NCBI RefSeq assembly: GCF_905397275.1 | Contig: NZ_CAJPUY010000023.1 | Span: 1-64,000 of the forward strand | Reading direction: 5' to 3' | Source of the DNA: Cupriavidus yeoncheonensis | GTDB taxonomy: Bacteria; Pseudomonadota; Gammaproteobacteria; Burkholderiales; Burkholderiaceae | Length of the DNA: 64,000 bases | Shown here: piece by piece, positions 50,711-59,694 of the stretch | How positions within the stretch are numbered: the first letter of the stretch is position 1 | How the letters are laid out: each line of letters opens with the position of its first letter | Translations under genes and position numbers: made by a program | The notes under the pieces: generated by a model | Told to the model about the DNA's origin: nothing | Databases searched by the model: none | Seen by the model: the letters and a program-made list of their open reading frames with translations, nothing else

Positions 50711-52804
50711 CTACTCGAGATCGATCACCGCATCCACCGCATACGCCCCCTGTCCCTCCGGCATGGCGATGACGGGATTCAGGTCGATCGACTGCAGGCG
50801 CGGACCCGCGGCCACGGCAAACGACGACAGCCGTGACAGCGTCTTCGCCAGCGCCGCAACGTCCGCGACCGGCCGTCCGCGCGCGCCCAGCAGCAGCGGC
50901 GCACCCTTGATCGAGCGGATCATCTCCTCGGCCACGTCCTCGCCAAACGGACAGCGGTGGAACACCACGTCCTTCAGGATCTCGACGAACACGCCGCCCA
51001 GGCCGAACATTGCCACCGGCCCGAACGTCGGGTCGCGCTGGATGCCCATGATGCATTCCACGCCGCCACTGAGCTGGCGGGCGACCAGCACGCCCTCGAT
51101 ACGCGCGGTGGGCGCGGCGGTGCGGGCGCGGTCCAGCAGGGTGGCGAAGCCGGCGCGCACGGCCTGCTCGTCGCGCACGTTCAGCAGCACGCCGCCGATT
51201 TCCGACTTGTGCAGGATGTCCGGCGACAGGATCTTCATCACCACCGGGAAGCCGATCTCGCGGGCGGCGGCGACGGCTGCCTCCACCTCGGCGCAGGCAC
51301 GCTCGGGGGCGCTCGGGATGCCGGCATCGGCGAGCAGGCGCTTGGCCTGCGCTTCGGTCGGGGTCTGTGCCGGCAGGGCGACCGCGCCCACCTCCGGCGC
51401 CGGCGCCAGCGTCCTGCCGGCGAACGCCTTGCCGAAGCGGCCCATCGCGGCGATGGCCGTCACCGCGCGGTTGGGGTCCTCGAACACGGTGAAGCCCGCG
51501 GCTTCGTAAGAATCGAGCACGTCGCGCGGGCCGCGCAGCACCAGCACGTAGAGACGGTCCGGGAAGCGCTCGCGTACCTTCGAAAGCTGCCCGCGCAGCA
51601 GCGGGGCGACTTCCGGCGTGGAGCCGGCGTAGCTGAAGAAGCCCAGCACGGACGTATAGCCGCCCTCCAACAGCATCGCCTCGGTGAACGGCGTGATCAG
51701 CGACGGGTCGTTGATGAACTGGGCCGTGGTGTCCACCGGGTTGCGCGGCGCGCAGATCGGCAGCATTTCCAGCATGCGTTGCTGCGCGGCGGCGGGCATC
51801 TCCGGCATCGGCAGGCCGAGGTCCTCGGCGGCGTCGGAGACGATCACGCCGGCCCCGCCGCTGACGGTGATCACGCCCAGCGTGTTGTTCTGCGGGAATA
51901 CGCCGCGCGTGGCCAGTCGCACGATGTCGAGCATCTCCTCGGTGGTGCGGGCACGCACCACGCCGAGTTCCTCCAGCACCGCATCGACCACCGCATCGTC
52001 GCCCGCGATGGACGCCGTGTGCGAGCGCGCCGCCGCGCCACCCACCTCGCTGCGGCCCACTTTCATCATGACCACCGGCTTGCGGGCCGCGCGGGCCGCC
52101 TGCAGCGCCTCGACCAGCCCGTTGCCGTCGTTGATGCCTTCCGAGTAGAGGGCGATCACGTCGGTATTGGGGTCGGCCACCATCAGGCGGACGATGTCGC
52201 CCAGCGTCAGGTCGGCCTCGTTGCCGGTCATCACGATGTTCGACGGATACACCCCCGCCTCCATGGCGGTCGCCACCAGGTGGCTGCCATAGGCGCCTGA
52301 CTGGCTGACGATGCCCACGCGCCCCGGGCGGACGCCTGCCATCGTGGCGAACGACGAGAAGCTGCCGACAAAGCCGGTCTGCAGATTGACCAGCCCCAGC
52401 GAGTTCGGCCCGAGCAGGCGCATGCCGCCCTGGCGCGCGGCGGCGACCAGTTCGGCCTGCATTGCCACGCCTTCGCCGCCCACTTCCGCAAAGCCGGCGC
52501 TGAACAGGATGGCGCCCGGCACGCCGCGCTGCGCCAGCGCCGTCACGGTCGCCAGCACCTGCGGCGCGGGCACGGCGACGATGGCGACGTCCGGCACCTC
52601 GGGCAGTGCGTCGACCGAGGGGTAGGCCGTCAGGCCCTGCACGGTCGCGCGGTTCGGGTTGACGGGCAGGATGCGCCCGGCGTAGCCGAGCCTGAGCATG
52701 GAAGCGATGGGGCGGCCGCCGATGCGGGCGGGGTCGTCCGAGGCGCCGATGACGGCGACGGAGCGCGGCGCCAGCAGGCGGTCCAGCGATGGGGTGGTGG
52801 TCAT
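50711..52804 (-). CDS. NDP-forming acyl-CoA synthetase
   Basis: A 697-residue ADP-forming-type acyl-CoA synthetase. The order of parts is a CoA-binding domain (SVAVIGASDDPARIGG), a succinyl-CoA-ligase-like region with the phospho-histidine in GGAAARSHTASIAGDD, and a C-terminal ATP-grasp domain (LLADAGIPSAPERACAEVEA, FPVVMKILSPDILHKSEIGG). It would activate a free acid to its CoA ester using ATP or GTP. The start at 52804 is preferred over 52870. It follows the DUF35 protein gene on the same strand by 88 bases, in the cluster with a thiolase-like gene. Confidence 0.88.
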   Translation of the reverse strand: MTTTPSLDRLLAPRSVAVIGASDDPARIGGRPIASMLRLGYAGRILPVNPNRATVQGLTAYPSVDALPEVPDVAIVAVPAPQVLATVTALAQRGVPGAILFSAGFAEVGGEGVAMQAELVAAARQGGMRLLGPNSLGLVNLQTGFVGSFSSFATMAGVRPGRVGIVSQSGAYGSHLVATAMEAGVYPSNIVMTGNEADLTLGDIVRLMVADPNTDVIALYSEGINDGNGLVEALQAARAARKPVVMMKVGRSEVGGAAARSHTASIAGDDAVVDAVLEELGVVRARTTEEMLDIVRLATRGVFPQNNTLGVITVSGGAGVIVSDAAEDLGLPMPEMPAAAQQRMLEMLPICAPRNPVDTTAQFINDPSLITPFTEAMLLEGGYTSVLGFFSYAGSTPEVAPLLRGQLSKVRERFPDRLYVLVLRGPRDVLDSYEAAGFTVFEDPNRAVTAIAAMGRFGKAFAGRTLAPAPEVGAVALPAQTPTEAQAKRLLADAGIPSAPERACAEVEAAVAAAREIGFPVVMKILSPDILHKSEIGGVLLNVRDEQAVRAGFATLLDRARTAAPTARIEGVLVARQLSGGVECIMGIQRDPTFGPVAMFGLGGVFVEILKDVVFHRCPFGEDVAEEMIRSIKGAPLLLGARGRPVADVAALAKTLSRLSSFAVAAGPRLQSIDLNPVIAMPEGQGAYAVDAVIDLE

Positions 52805-52892
52805 GGGTGGCGTGTGCGAAGTGGGGGTGTCACAGGGGCACCGGCCGCCCCGGATGGAGGCGGCCGACATCTGGCAAGGCGGGCGAGACCGA

Positions 52893-53291
52893 TCAGACCG
52901 GCCGGAAGGTCGGCATCGGCGGCCCGTTGTCGGTGGGCGTGAAGGTCAGTTCGACCTTCTGGCCGATGCGCACCGTGTCGAGGTCGCAATCGACGATCTG
53001 CGTCATCATCGTCACGCCTTCTTCCAGCGTGACATAGGCCATGCAGAACGGCGTCGGGCCGGCGCGGCGGGTCACGCTGTACGAATAGACGGTGCCGCGC
53101 CCGCTGGCCTGCTTCCAGCTCGTGGTGCCCATGCAGTGCGGGCACAGCGTGCGCGGATACCAGTGCGGCTTGCCGCAGTCGTCGCAGTGCTTCACCAGCA
53201 GGCGGCCGTCGCGCGCGGCGGCCCAGAACTCGGCGTTGTCCGGATACTCGGTCGGCGCGCTGAAAACGGTGGGGGTGTGAGGTGTGGTCAT
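52893..53291 (-). CDS. DUF35 OB-fold/zinc-ribbon protein
   Basis: A 132-residue protein with a rubredoxin-like zinc ribbon (C-x-x-C in HCDDCGKPHWYPRTLCPHC) followed by an OB-fold (GRGTVYSYSVTRR). Proteins of this family partner thiolase-fold proteins and give them acyl-CoA or aldolase function, as in the ChsH2/Ltp2 steroid system. It lies 31 bases downstream of a thiolase-like gene on the same strand, the usual arrangement, so a complex is likely. Confidence 0.88.
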   Translation of the reverse strand: MTTPHTPTVFSAPTEYPDNAEFWAAARDGRLLVKHCDDCGKPHWYPRTLCPHCMGTTSWKQASGRGTVYSYSVTRRAGPTPFCMAYVTLEEGVTMMTQIVDCDLDTVRIGQKVELTFTPTDNGPPMPTFRPV

Positions 53292-53322
53292 GGCTTGAAT
53301 CCGTGTAGGGTCTGTCGTTTGC

Positions 53323-54489
53323 TCACTCGCGTTCGAGGATCAGCGTGGCGCTGCCATGGCGCGAGCCGAGCAGGCCGCCGGTGCCCTGGGCGAGGGCGAG
53401 ATGGCAGTTCGGCACCTGCACGGCCGGATGCGCTTCGCCGCGCAGCTGGCGCACGGCCTCGATCACCTTCGTGATGCCGCCGCGGTTGGCCGGGTGGTTG
53501 TTGCACAGGCCGCCGCCGTCGGTGTTGAAGGGCAGCTTGCCGACGCCGGAGATCAGGTTCCCGTCCATCACGAACCTGCCGCCTTCGCCCTTCTTGCAGA
53601 AGCCGAGGTCTTCCAGTTGCATCAGCACGGTGATGGTGAAGCTGTCGTAGATCGACGCGTACTGGATATCGGCCGGCGTCACGCGCGCCTCGGCGAATGC
53701 CGCCGCGCCCGACACCTTCGCCGCCGACCACGTCAGGTCGACCTGTCCGCCGAGCTGGCCCTTGACGTGCTCGCCGGCGCCGAGGAGTTTCACCTTCGGG
53801 CGGTTCAGCTTCGCGGCGATCTCGGGGCGGGCCACGATCAGCGCGCCGCCGCCGTCCGACACCACGCAGCAGTCGAGCTTGTGCAGCGGGTCGGAAACGA
53901 GGTCGGAGTTGACCACGTCTTCCACGGTCACCACATTGCGCAGCATGGCGTGCGGGTTGTGCTGGGCATGGTGCGACGCGGCCACCTTGATCCACGCCAG
54001 TTGCTCGGCCGTGGTGCCGTACTCGTACATATGGCGCTGGGCGACCATCGCGTACGAGTTGACGGTGAGGGGGCTGTAGGGCGCCTCGAACGGCATGTCG
54101 GGCAGGTTCGGGCCCCAGTTGCGCGCCTTGGTGCCGCTCGAGCCTTCCGAGCGCGGGCGGCCCGCCAGCGTGATCAGCGCCACATTGCACTTGCCCATGG
54201 CGATCGCCTGCGCCGCGTGCGACACGTGCGCGAGATACGACGACCCGCCGGTCTCGGTGGAGTCGACGTGGCGGACCTTCAGGCCCAGGTAGTCGACGAT
54301 GTTCAGCACGCCCAGTCCGGGCGCGTCGCCGGCGCAGAAATAGCCGTCGACATCGGCCATCGTCAGGCCGGCGTCTTCGAGCGCGCCCTTGGCGCATTCG
54401 GCGTGCAGCTGGGCGACGGTCTTGTCCGGCGCCTTGCGGGTGGGGTGCTCGTATGCACCGACGATATAGGCCTTGCCATTGATGCTCAT
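53323..54489 (-). CDS. Thiolase-fold protein lacking the nucleophile cysteine
   Basis: A 388-residue SCP2-type thiolase-like protein. The fold is complete (start AYIVGAYEHPTRKAPDKTV, middle SDGGGALIVARPE, end CHLALAQGTGGLLG), but where true thiolases have CASG the sequence reads TETGGSSYLAHV, with no cysteine. Related Ltp-type proteins without this cysteine work as retro-aldolases together with a DUF35 partner, and one follows 31 bases downstream. So an aldolase or other C-C bond cleavage role is more likely than a Claisen thiolase. The start at 54489 follows AAGGAAGC. Confidence 0.85.
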   Translation of the reverse strand: MSINGKAYIVGAYEHPTRKAPDKTVAQLHAECAKGALEDAGLTMADVDGYFCAGDAPGLGVLNIVDYLGLKVRHVDSTETGGSSYLAHVSHAAQAIAMGKCNVALITLAGRPRSEGSSGTKARNWGPNLPDMPFEAPYSPLTVNSYAMVAQRHMYEYGTTAEQLAWIKVAASHHAQHNPHAMLRNVVTVEDVVNSDLVSDPLHKLDCCVVSDGGGALIVARPEIAAKLNRPKVKLLGAGEHVKGQLGGQVDLTWSAAKVSGAAAFAEARVTPADIQYASIYDSFTITVLMQLEDLGFCKKGEGGRFVMDGNLISGVGKLPFNTDGGGLCNNHPANRGGITKVIEAVRQLRGEAHPAVQVPNCHLALAQGTGGLLGSRHGSATLILERE

Positions 54490-54542
54490 GCTTGCTTCCT
54501 TGCAGGGGAGGGGGTGATCGGGATGGGGACGGAACAGGCCTG

Positions 54543-55538
54543 TCATTCCGGCTCGATGCCGGCGAGGGAGATCAGGCGCTTCCACATCTGCTGGTCGGCC
54601 ACGATGGTGGCGCGCAGTTCGGCGCTGTTGCCGGGGAACGGCGTGGCGCCGCGCTGGGCGTAGTGCGACGTGGCCTCCGGGGAGTTGACGAACTCCAGCG
54701 TGTAGCGCGAGAGCTTGTCGACGATGGGCTGCGGCGTGCCGGCCGGGGCGAACAGCGCGGTCCAGGAGTTCACGCCGGCGCGCGGCAGGCCGGCCTCGGC
54801 CATGGTCGGCACGTCCTTCAGCTGCGACAGCCGGGCCGCGCTGGTCACCGCCAGCGCGCGCAGCTTGCCGGACTGGATGTGCGGCACGGCAGCCGAGACT
54901 TCCACCACGCCATAGTCGACGATGCCCGTCATCAGGTCGGGCAGCAGGCCGCTCATGGCCTTGTACGGCACGCTCGTGGCCTCGATCTTTGCCGCGTCGT
55001 TGAAGTTGGCGACGATGGTGCGGTAGCCCGTGCTCGGCGTGCCGTAGTTCAGCTTGCCCGGGTTGGCGCGGCCGGCCTTCACCAGGTCGGCCACCGTGCG
55101 ATAGGGCGAATTGCCCGCGACGACCAGCACCACCGGCAGCAGCGACATGCGCGCGATGGGCACGAAGTCCTTCAGCGGGTCGTACGGCAGCTTCCTGAAC
55201 AGGAACGGGTTGGCCGCCATGGCGCCCGAGGCGGACAGCAGCAGCGTGTAGCCGTCCGGCGCGGCCTTGGCGACGTAGTCGCTCGCGATGATCATGTTGC
55301 CGCCCGGCTTGTTCTCCACGACGAAGCTCTGGCCCAGCTTCTGGCCGAGGTACTTCGCCAGCAGGCGGGTGTAGTCGTCGGCGCCGGTGCCGGCGCTCGT
55401 GATCGACACGATCCGGACCGGACGGTCCGGATACGTCTGGGCCGACTGTGCCCGGGCCGGGGCGGGCAGGGCCAGCGCGGTGGTCATGGCCACGAGCGCG
55501 GGGATGAAACGTCGGGTGCGGCCTGCAAAGCTTGTCAT
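54543..55538 (-). CDS. Bug/TctC-type periplasmic receptor
   Basis: A 331-residue receptor with a basic-start Sec leader (MTSFAGRTRRF, hydrophobic PALVAMTTALALP, cleavage APARAQ). Marks are VRIVSITSAGTGADDYTRLL, VENKPGGN, LPYDPLKDFVP and VPYKAMSGLLPD. The first loop is ITSAGTGAD rather than PPGG, unlike the other three Bug proteins of this window, so the ligand is probably different. GGAGGAGACACC precedes the ATG at 55538; the frame is open to 55640. It lies between the thiolase-like and DUF2889 genes, so it may bind the acid activated by this cluster. Confidence 0.9.
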   Translation of the reverse strand: MTSFAGRTRRFIPALVAMTTALALPAPARAQSAQTYPDRPVRIVSITSAGTGADDYTRLLAKYLGQKLGQSFVVENKPGGNMIIASDYVAKAAPDGYTLLLSASGAMAANPFLFRKLPYDPLKDFVPIARMSLLPVVLVVAGNSPYRTVADLVKAGRANPGKLNYGTPSTGYRTIVANFNDAAKIEATSVPYKAMSGLLPDLMTGIVDYGVVEVSAAVPHIQSGKLRALAVTSAARLSQLKDVPTMAEAGLPRAGVNSWTALFAPAGTPQPIVDKLSRYTLEFVNSPEATSHYAQRGATPFPGNSAELRATIVADQQMWKRLISLAGIEPE

Positions 55539-55655
55539 GGTGTCTCCTCCATGTCGTGATGGATGGTGTTGTCTGGTGCTACGAGGGTGCTTACAGGGGT
55601 GCTGCGGGCAACGCCGGGCCCTGGCCGTGTTTCCGGCCATGTGGCGGTGATCCCG

Positions 55656-56249
55656 TCAGGCGGAAGGTGCGGTGTCGCCGAGGTCCTCCGGCATCCGGCG
55701 CCTGACCGGCCACAGGTACTCCACCACGGGGCTGTCCATGCGATACGTGTGGCACGAGCCGATCAGCGCGGGGCGCGGCATCGGCCCTTCGCCGTCCATC
55801 GGTCGGCGCCCGTTGCGCTCGGCGCGCATGATGGCCATGGTCGACTGCATGGCGGTGGTCGCCATCGGACCCAGCAGTTCGGTCAGGTGCGTGCAGCCCT
55901 TCACGCCGCCCACGATGGCCTTCGCCTGCTGGCGGAAGCCTCCGCGGATCTGCAGGCCCTTCAGCCCGGCATAGGCGGATTCGATCTCCGGGCAGTACTG
56001 GGTGGGGCCAGCCTCGATGCGTGCCGTCACGTGGTGGATGACCATGTCGCGGTCGATGGTCAGCGTGAGGCGCATGTGGTGGATGGCGCCGCCCGGCGGC
56101 ACCGTCTTGAACAGCAGGTCCGTGCCGGTGGGCGTGATGTCCTGCATCTCGCCTTCGATGTCGATCAGGCCGTCGTCGCGCAGGAAGCCGGAGCAGGTGA
56201 CCGTGCGGGTGTGGAGCGGGCGGCGGTGGATGGTGGGGGCGGTCGTCAT
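55656..56249 (-). CDS. DUF2889 protein
   Basis: A 197-residue protein matching DUF2889 (PF11136): a start RPLHTRTVTCSGFLRDDGL, the central MRLTLTIDRDMVIHHVTA, and LKGCTHL-like VKGCTHLTELLGPMATTA. The function is unknown but genes for this family are found among CoA-dependent catabolic sets for large ring or side-chain compounds. The start at 56249 overlaps the stop of the upstream hypothetical gene (ATGA). The C-terminal part is polar with RRRMPEDLGD. Confidence 0.8.
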   Translation of the reverse strand: MTTAPTIHRRPLHTRTVTCSGFLRDDGLIDIEGEMQDITPTGTDLLFKTVPPGGAIHHMRLTLTIDRDMVIHHVTARIEAGPTQYCPEIESAYAGLKGLQIRGGFRQQAKAIVGGVKGCTHLTELLGPMATTAMQSTMAIMRAERNGRRPMDGEGPMPRPALIGSCHTYRMDSPVVEYLWPVRRRMPEDLGDTAPSA

Positions 56250-56644
56250 GGTGTCTCCGGGCCGGCGGCGCGCGTGGTCGCGCTGGCCGGGTGGTTCAGG
56301 GTCGCGGGATGGGCCGGCTGCAGTGCCAGTCCCGCCCAGTTGCGGACGGAACGGGTCGCGATCATGCGGCGGTGCGCCGCCCAGAACAGCACGCGCAGCC
56401 CGAAGCCGAGGCCGCCGCTCATGGCCTGCCGGCACTGTTCGGCGGGCAGATCCACGGGCACGCCCAGCTCGGCGGCCGAGGCGTAGCAGACGATGCGCCC
56501 GTGCGGATCGTCGTCCTGCATGCGGCGGTGGACCAGGCTGTGGAGCGTCTCGCGGTAGGTATTCGGCCCGCAAGCCGGCGCGGCGCGGCGGGCGGACTGC
56601 TGGAGGTCGCGGCTGAACTGGCGGACTTCGTGCAGGAGATCCAT
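56246..56644 (-). CDS. Hypothetical protein in CoA cluster
   Basis: A 132-residue protein without signal peptide or domain I recognise. It has a helical start (MDLLHEVRQFSRDLQQSARR) and a middle with GLGFGLRVLFWAAHRRM that may be a buried or membrane-touching helix. GGAAGG lies 4 bases before the ATG at 56644, which is why I prefer it over upstream in-frame ATGs at 56656 and 56725. It overlaps the DUF2889 start and ends the long minus-strand operon's 5' part. The IclR gene ends 58 bases upstream. Confidence 0.5.
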   Translation of the reverse strand: MDLLHEVRQFSRDLQQSARRAAPACGPNTYRETLHSLVHRRMQDDDPHGRIVCYASAAELGVPVDLPAEQCRQAMSGGLGFGLRVLFWAAHRRMIATRSVRNWAGLALQPAHPATLNHPASATTRAAGPETP

Positions 56645-56702
56645 CAATCCTTCCATCGGGGGGGCGGTGTGCTGCGGCATGGGGACGGCTACCTGCAATG
56701 GA

Positions 56703-57443
56703 TCAGCTATCGGTGAGCAGCGCATTGCGCACGCCGCGCAGCACCGTCAGATAGGCTTCCTGGTTCTTCTTCATGCGCTCGGCGGGCCCGGCCAGCGACA
56801 GTCCCACCGGCTGGTCGCCCAGCCAGCCCGAGACGGCCAGGCCGTAGACCCCCTCGCTGCCTTCCTCGCGCGACTCCCACCAGCCACGCCCGCGGCCTTC
56901 GGCGACCTGGGCCATCAGTGCGTCCACGTCGAGCACGGTGTGCGAGGTCAGCGGGCGCAGCGCGTGCCGGGCCAGGCGGGCGCGGGCTTCGTCCTCGGGC
57001 AGCAGCGCCAGCAGCGCCTTGCCCAGCGCCGATGCGTGAAAGCTGGCGCGCGCGCCCACGTCGAGGATGTAGCGCAGGGGGAGCCGGCTCGGCTGCGTGG
57101 CGACCACCTTGACGCAGGTCGGGTCCGGCACGCCGACGAAGGCGCTCTCGTCGCTGCGGGCCCCGAGCTGCTCTGCCGCTTCCTGCGCGGCGATGGTCAG
57201 CGGGTCGTTCTCGGCGATCTGGCGAACGGTCTCCAGCATCCGACCGGTCGGATAGAAGCGGCGCGTGCGCGTCGTCCGCATCAGGTAGCCCAGCGAATGC
57301 AGGGTATGCAGCAGGTCGGAGGTGCTGCTTTCGGCCACCTGGAGCAGGCGGGCCATGTCCGAATTCGAAAGTTCGCGCTTTTCGCGCGCAAACACTTCGA
57401 AAACCGCCATGGCGCGGCTTGCGGCGGGGATCAGGGTGGGCAT
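56703..57443 (-). CDS. IclR-family transcriptional regulator
   Basis: A 246-residue regulator. The N-terminal winged helix (about 1-70) has ASRAMAVFEVFAREKRELSN and VAESSTSDLLHTLHSLGYL; the rest is the IclR effector domain with ASFHASALGKALLALLPE and an RGWWESREEGSEGVYGLAVSG loop. It is divergent from the feruloyl-CoA-synthase-like gene and upstream of the minus-strand CoA cluster, so it may regulate both. The perfect 10-bp inverted repeat at 57592-57629 lies between the two starts. Confidence 0.9.
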   Translation of the reverse strand: MPTLIPAASRAMAVFEVFAREKRELSNSDMARLLQVAESSTSDLLHTLHSLGYLMRTTRTRRFYPTGRMLETVRQIAENDPLTIAAQEAAEQLGARSDESAFVGVPDPTCVKVVATQPSRLPLRYILDVGARASFHASALGKALLALLPEDEARARLARHALRPLTSHTVLDVDALMAQVAEGRGRGWWESREEGSEGVYGLAVSGWLGDQPVGLSLAGPAERMKKNQEAYLTVLRGVRNALLTDS

Positions 57444-57539
57444 CGCGGTGCGGTCTCCGGAAGGGCGGAAATGGTTGCAAGGTGCGCGGTGCTGCACCTT
57501 CATCGTGTTCGGGGTGCGTCCCTGCGAAAGGGATCTGCC

Positions 57540-57586
57540 AATCGTCTGTCAATCGACCTGTGAATCGATCTGTGAATCGATCTGTC
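57540..57586. repeat. Four tandem units of about 12 bases
   Basis: AATCGTCTGTC, AATCGACCTGTG, AATCGATCTGTG and AATCGATCTGTC follow each other directly, between the IclR start and the palindrome at 57592. Units are 11, 12, 12 and 12 bases. Being next to a palindromic site in a divergent promoter, they may be further regulator contacts or just slipped-strand copies. Confidence 0.6.
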
Positions 57587-57591
57587 AATCA

Positions 57592-57629
57592 ACTACGAAA
57601 TATAGTAGCATTATCCTAGATTTCGTAGT
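57592..57629. promoter_or_regulatory. Perfect 10-bp inverted repeat, candidate IclR operator
   Basis: ACTACGAAAT (57592-57601) and ATTTCGTAGT (57620-57629) are exact reverse complements, 18 bases apart. They lie in the AT-richest part of the divergent region between the IclR gene (start 57443) and the ligase gene (start 57707), and 77 bases before the latter. The site fits IclR-type control of the ligase gene. Confidence 0.65.
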
Positions 57630-57706
57630 CAAGGGAATTCGCGCAAACCGCGCCTCCCTTGAGGAGAGGGGCTGATCGGCCCCCAGAACGCCAGGAGACC
57701 GAAGAG

Positions 57707-59599
57707 ATGTCGCAACCCACCGGAACGGCTGCCGCCGCTTCCCCTGCCGCCATGCCCCGCTACCGCGAAGCCGCCCTGCGCGTGTCGCCCGTTGCCCATG
57801 AGGTCCGGGCCGACGGCACCGTGCTCGTGCGCCCGGTGCAGGCGCCTGTGCCCGTGCCATACCTGACGTTCAGCGCCTGGGCCCGCCGCTGGGCCGACGA
57901 GCGCGGCAGGCAGACCGCGCTGGGCCAGCGCGATGCGTCCGGCGCCTGGCGCCTCGTCACCTGGGCGCAGTTCTACGAGCGCATGCGCAGCGTGGCGGCG
58001 GGCCTGCTGGAGATGGGCCTGTCGCGCGAACGGCCGCTGATGATCCTGTCGGGCAACTCGATCGAGCACGCCCTGCTGGTGGCGGCCGCCGAGTACGCGG
58101 GGATTCCCACGGCGGCGGTGTCGCCGGCCTATTCGCTGCAAAGCCAGGACTTCGCCCGCCTGCGCGGCATCCACGCGCTGCTGCGTCCGGCCGCGGTGTT
58201 CGTGCAGGCGGCCGAGCCGTTTGCGCGGGCCATCGAAGCGCTGGGCCTCCCGGCCGCAGCGGTGATCGTGGCCGAAGGGGCGACGGCAGGGCAGGTCGAC
58301 TGGATGGCGCTGCAGGACGCGCCGCTCACGCCCGCGCGCGAGGACCGCGTGGAGTCGGCGCACGCCGGCATTTCTGCCGCGGATACGGCGCGCTACTTCT
58401 TCACCTCGGGCTCCACCGGCGCGCCCAAGGGCGTGACCATCACCTACGACAGCATCCAGGCGCTGATGGGCCAGTTCCTGTTCGCCCATGGCGCGCCGGA
58501 GTACCAGGGGACCGTGGTGCTCGACTGGCTGCCGTGGAATCACGTCTTCGGCGGCATCGGCAACCTCGGCCGCGCCTTCGTGCTGGGCGCCTCGTTCTAT
58601 ATCGACGACGGCCGCCCCACGCCGGCGCTGTTCGCCCGCACCGTGAAGAACCTGCGCGAGATCTCCCCGACCATGTTCGCCACCGTGCCGGCGGCGTGGG
58701 GCATGCTCGTGACCGAACTGGAGCGCGACGAGGCGCTGGCGCAGGCGTTCTTCTCGCGCCTGATGTTCGTCAGCTACGGCGGCGCCAGCCTGCCGGGCGA
58801 CGTGCTGGCGCGCTTCCAGCGCGTGGCCGAGCGCGTGGCCGGCGCCCGCATTCTCTTTACCAGCGGCTTTGGCGCCACCGAAACCACGGCGATGGGCCTG
58901 AACTTCAGCCAGCCCGCCGACGACACCGGCAACCTCGGCATGCCGGTGCCGGGCGTGGAACTGAAGCTGGTGCCGCTCGATGGCGGCGACGGCCGCTACG
59001 AAGTGCGCATGCGCGGCCGCAACATCTTCTCCGGCTACCTGCAGCAGCCGGAACTGAGCGCCGCCGCCTTCGACGACGAAGGCTTCTACTGCATGGGCGA
59101 CGCCGCCCGCATGGTCGACCCGGCGGTGCCGGGCGCCGGCTTGCGCTACGCCGGCCGCTGCGTGGAAGACTTCAAGCTCAGCAACGGCACCTGGGTGCGG
59201 ACCGGCGCCGTGCGCGTGGCCCTGCTGGAGCAATGCGCGCCGCTGCTGGCCGATGCGGTCATCTGCGGCCATGACAGGGACTTCGTGGCCGCGCTGGCGT
59301 GGCCCAACGCGGTGGCTTGCCAGCGCCTGGCGTCGGAACTGACCGGATTGCCGGTCGAGCAGCTGGTGTCGCATCCCATCGTGGTGGCGGCCCTGTCCGA
59401 ACGCCTGCGGGCGGTGACGGGCGCCGCGAGCCAGCACGCGCGGCGCGTGCTGCTGATGGCCGAGCCGCCGTCCATCGATGCCGGCGAGATCGCCGACAAG
59501 GGCTACATCAACCAGGCCACCACGCGCGAGCGCCGCGCCGGCCTGATCGGCGAACTGTACGCGGAGCCGCCCGCCGCGGTGGTCGCAAGGGCGGCCTGA
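57707..59599 (+). CDS. Feruloyl-CoA-synthase-like adenylate-forming ligase
   Basis: A 630-residue AMP-forming ligase. The P-loop is ARYFFTSGSTGAPKGVTITY; GFGATETTAMGLNF is the A5 motif, GDAARMVDP carries the conserved Asp, and the C-terminal catalytic lysine is in EIADKGYINQ. This last motif, together with the length and the start MPRYREAALR, is typical of feruloyl-CoA-synthase-like ligases that activate aromatic or branched acids. AGGAGACC lies 13 bases before the ATG and a second purine run (GAAGAG) just before. It is controlled from the divergent IclR promoter. Confidence 0.87.
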   Translation: MSQPTGTAAAASPAAMPRYREAALRVSPVAHEVRADGTVLVRPVQAPVPVPYLTFSAWARRWADERGRQTALGQRDASGAWRLVTWAQFYERMRSVAAGLLEMGLSRERPLMILSGNSIEHALLVAAAEYAGIPTAAVSPAYSLQSQDFARLRGIHALLRPAAVFVQAAEPFARAIEALGLPAAAVIVAEGATAGQVDWMALQDAPLTPAREDRVESAHAGISAADTARYFFTSGSTGAPKGVTITYDSIQALMGQFLFAHGAPEYQGTVVLDWLPWNHVFGGIGNLGRAFVLGASFYIDDGRPTPALFARTVKNLREISPTMFATVPAAWGMLVTELERDEALAQAFFSRLMFVSYGGASLPGDVLARFQRVAERVAGARILFTSGFGATETTAMGLNFSQPADDTGNLGMPVPGVELKLVPLDGGDGRYEVRMRGRNIFSGYLQQPELSAAAFDDEGFYCMGDAARMVDPAVPGAGLRYAGRCVEDFKLSNGTWVRTGAVRVALLEQCAPLLADAVICGHDRDFVAALAWPNAVACQRLASELTGLPVEQLVSHPIVVAALSERLRAVTGAASQHARRVLLMAEPPSIDAGEIADKGYINQATTRERRAGLIGELYAEPPAAVVARAA

Positions 59600-59694
59600 G
59601 CGTGCGCCAGGGCGCCTGCCGCGCCCTGGCCATATACCGGAGCCGCCGGAGCCGCCGAAGCCGTCTTCCCGATCCGTCAACCCGAGGATCCATC

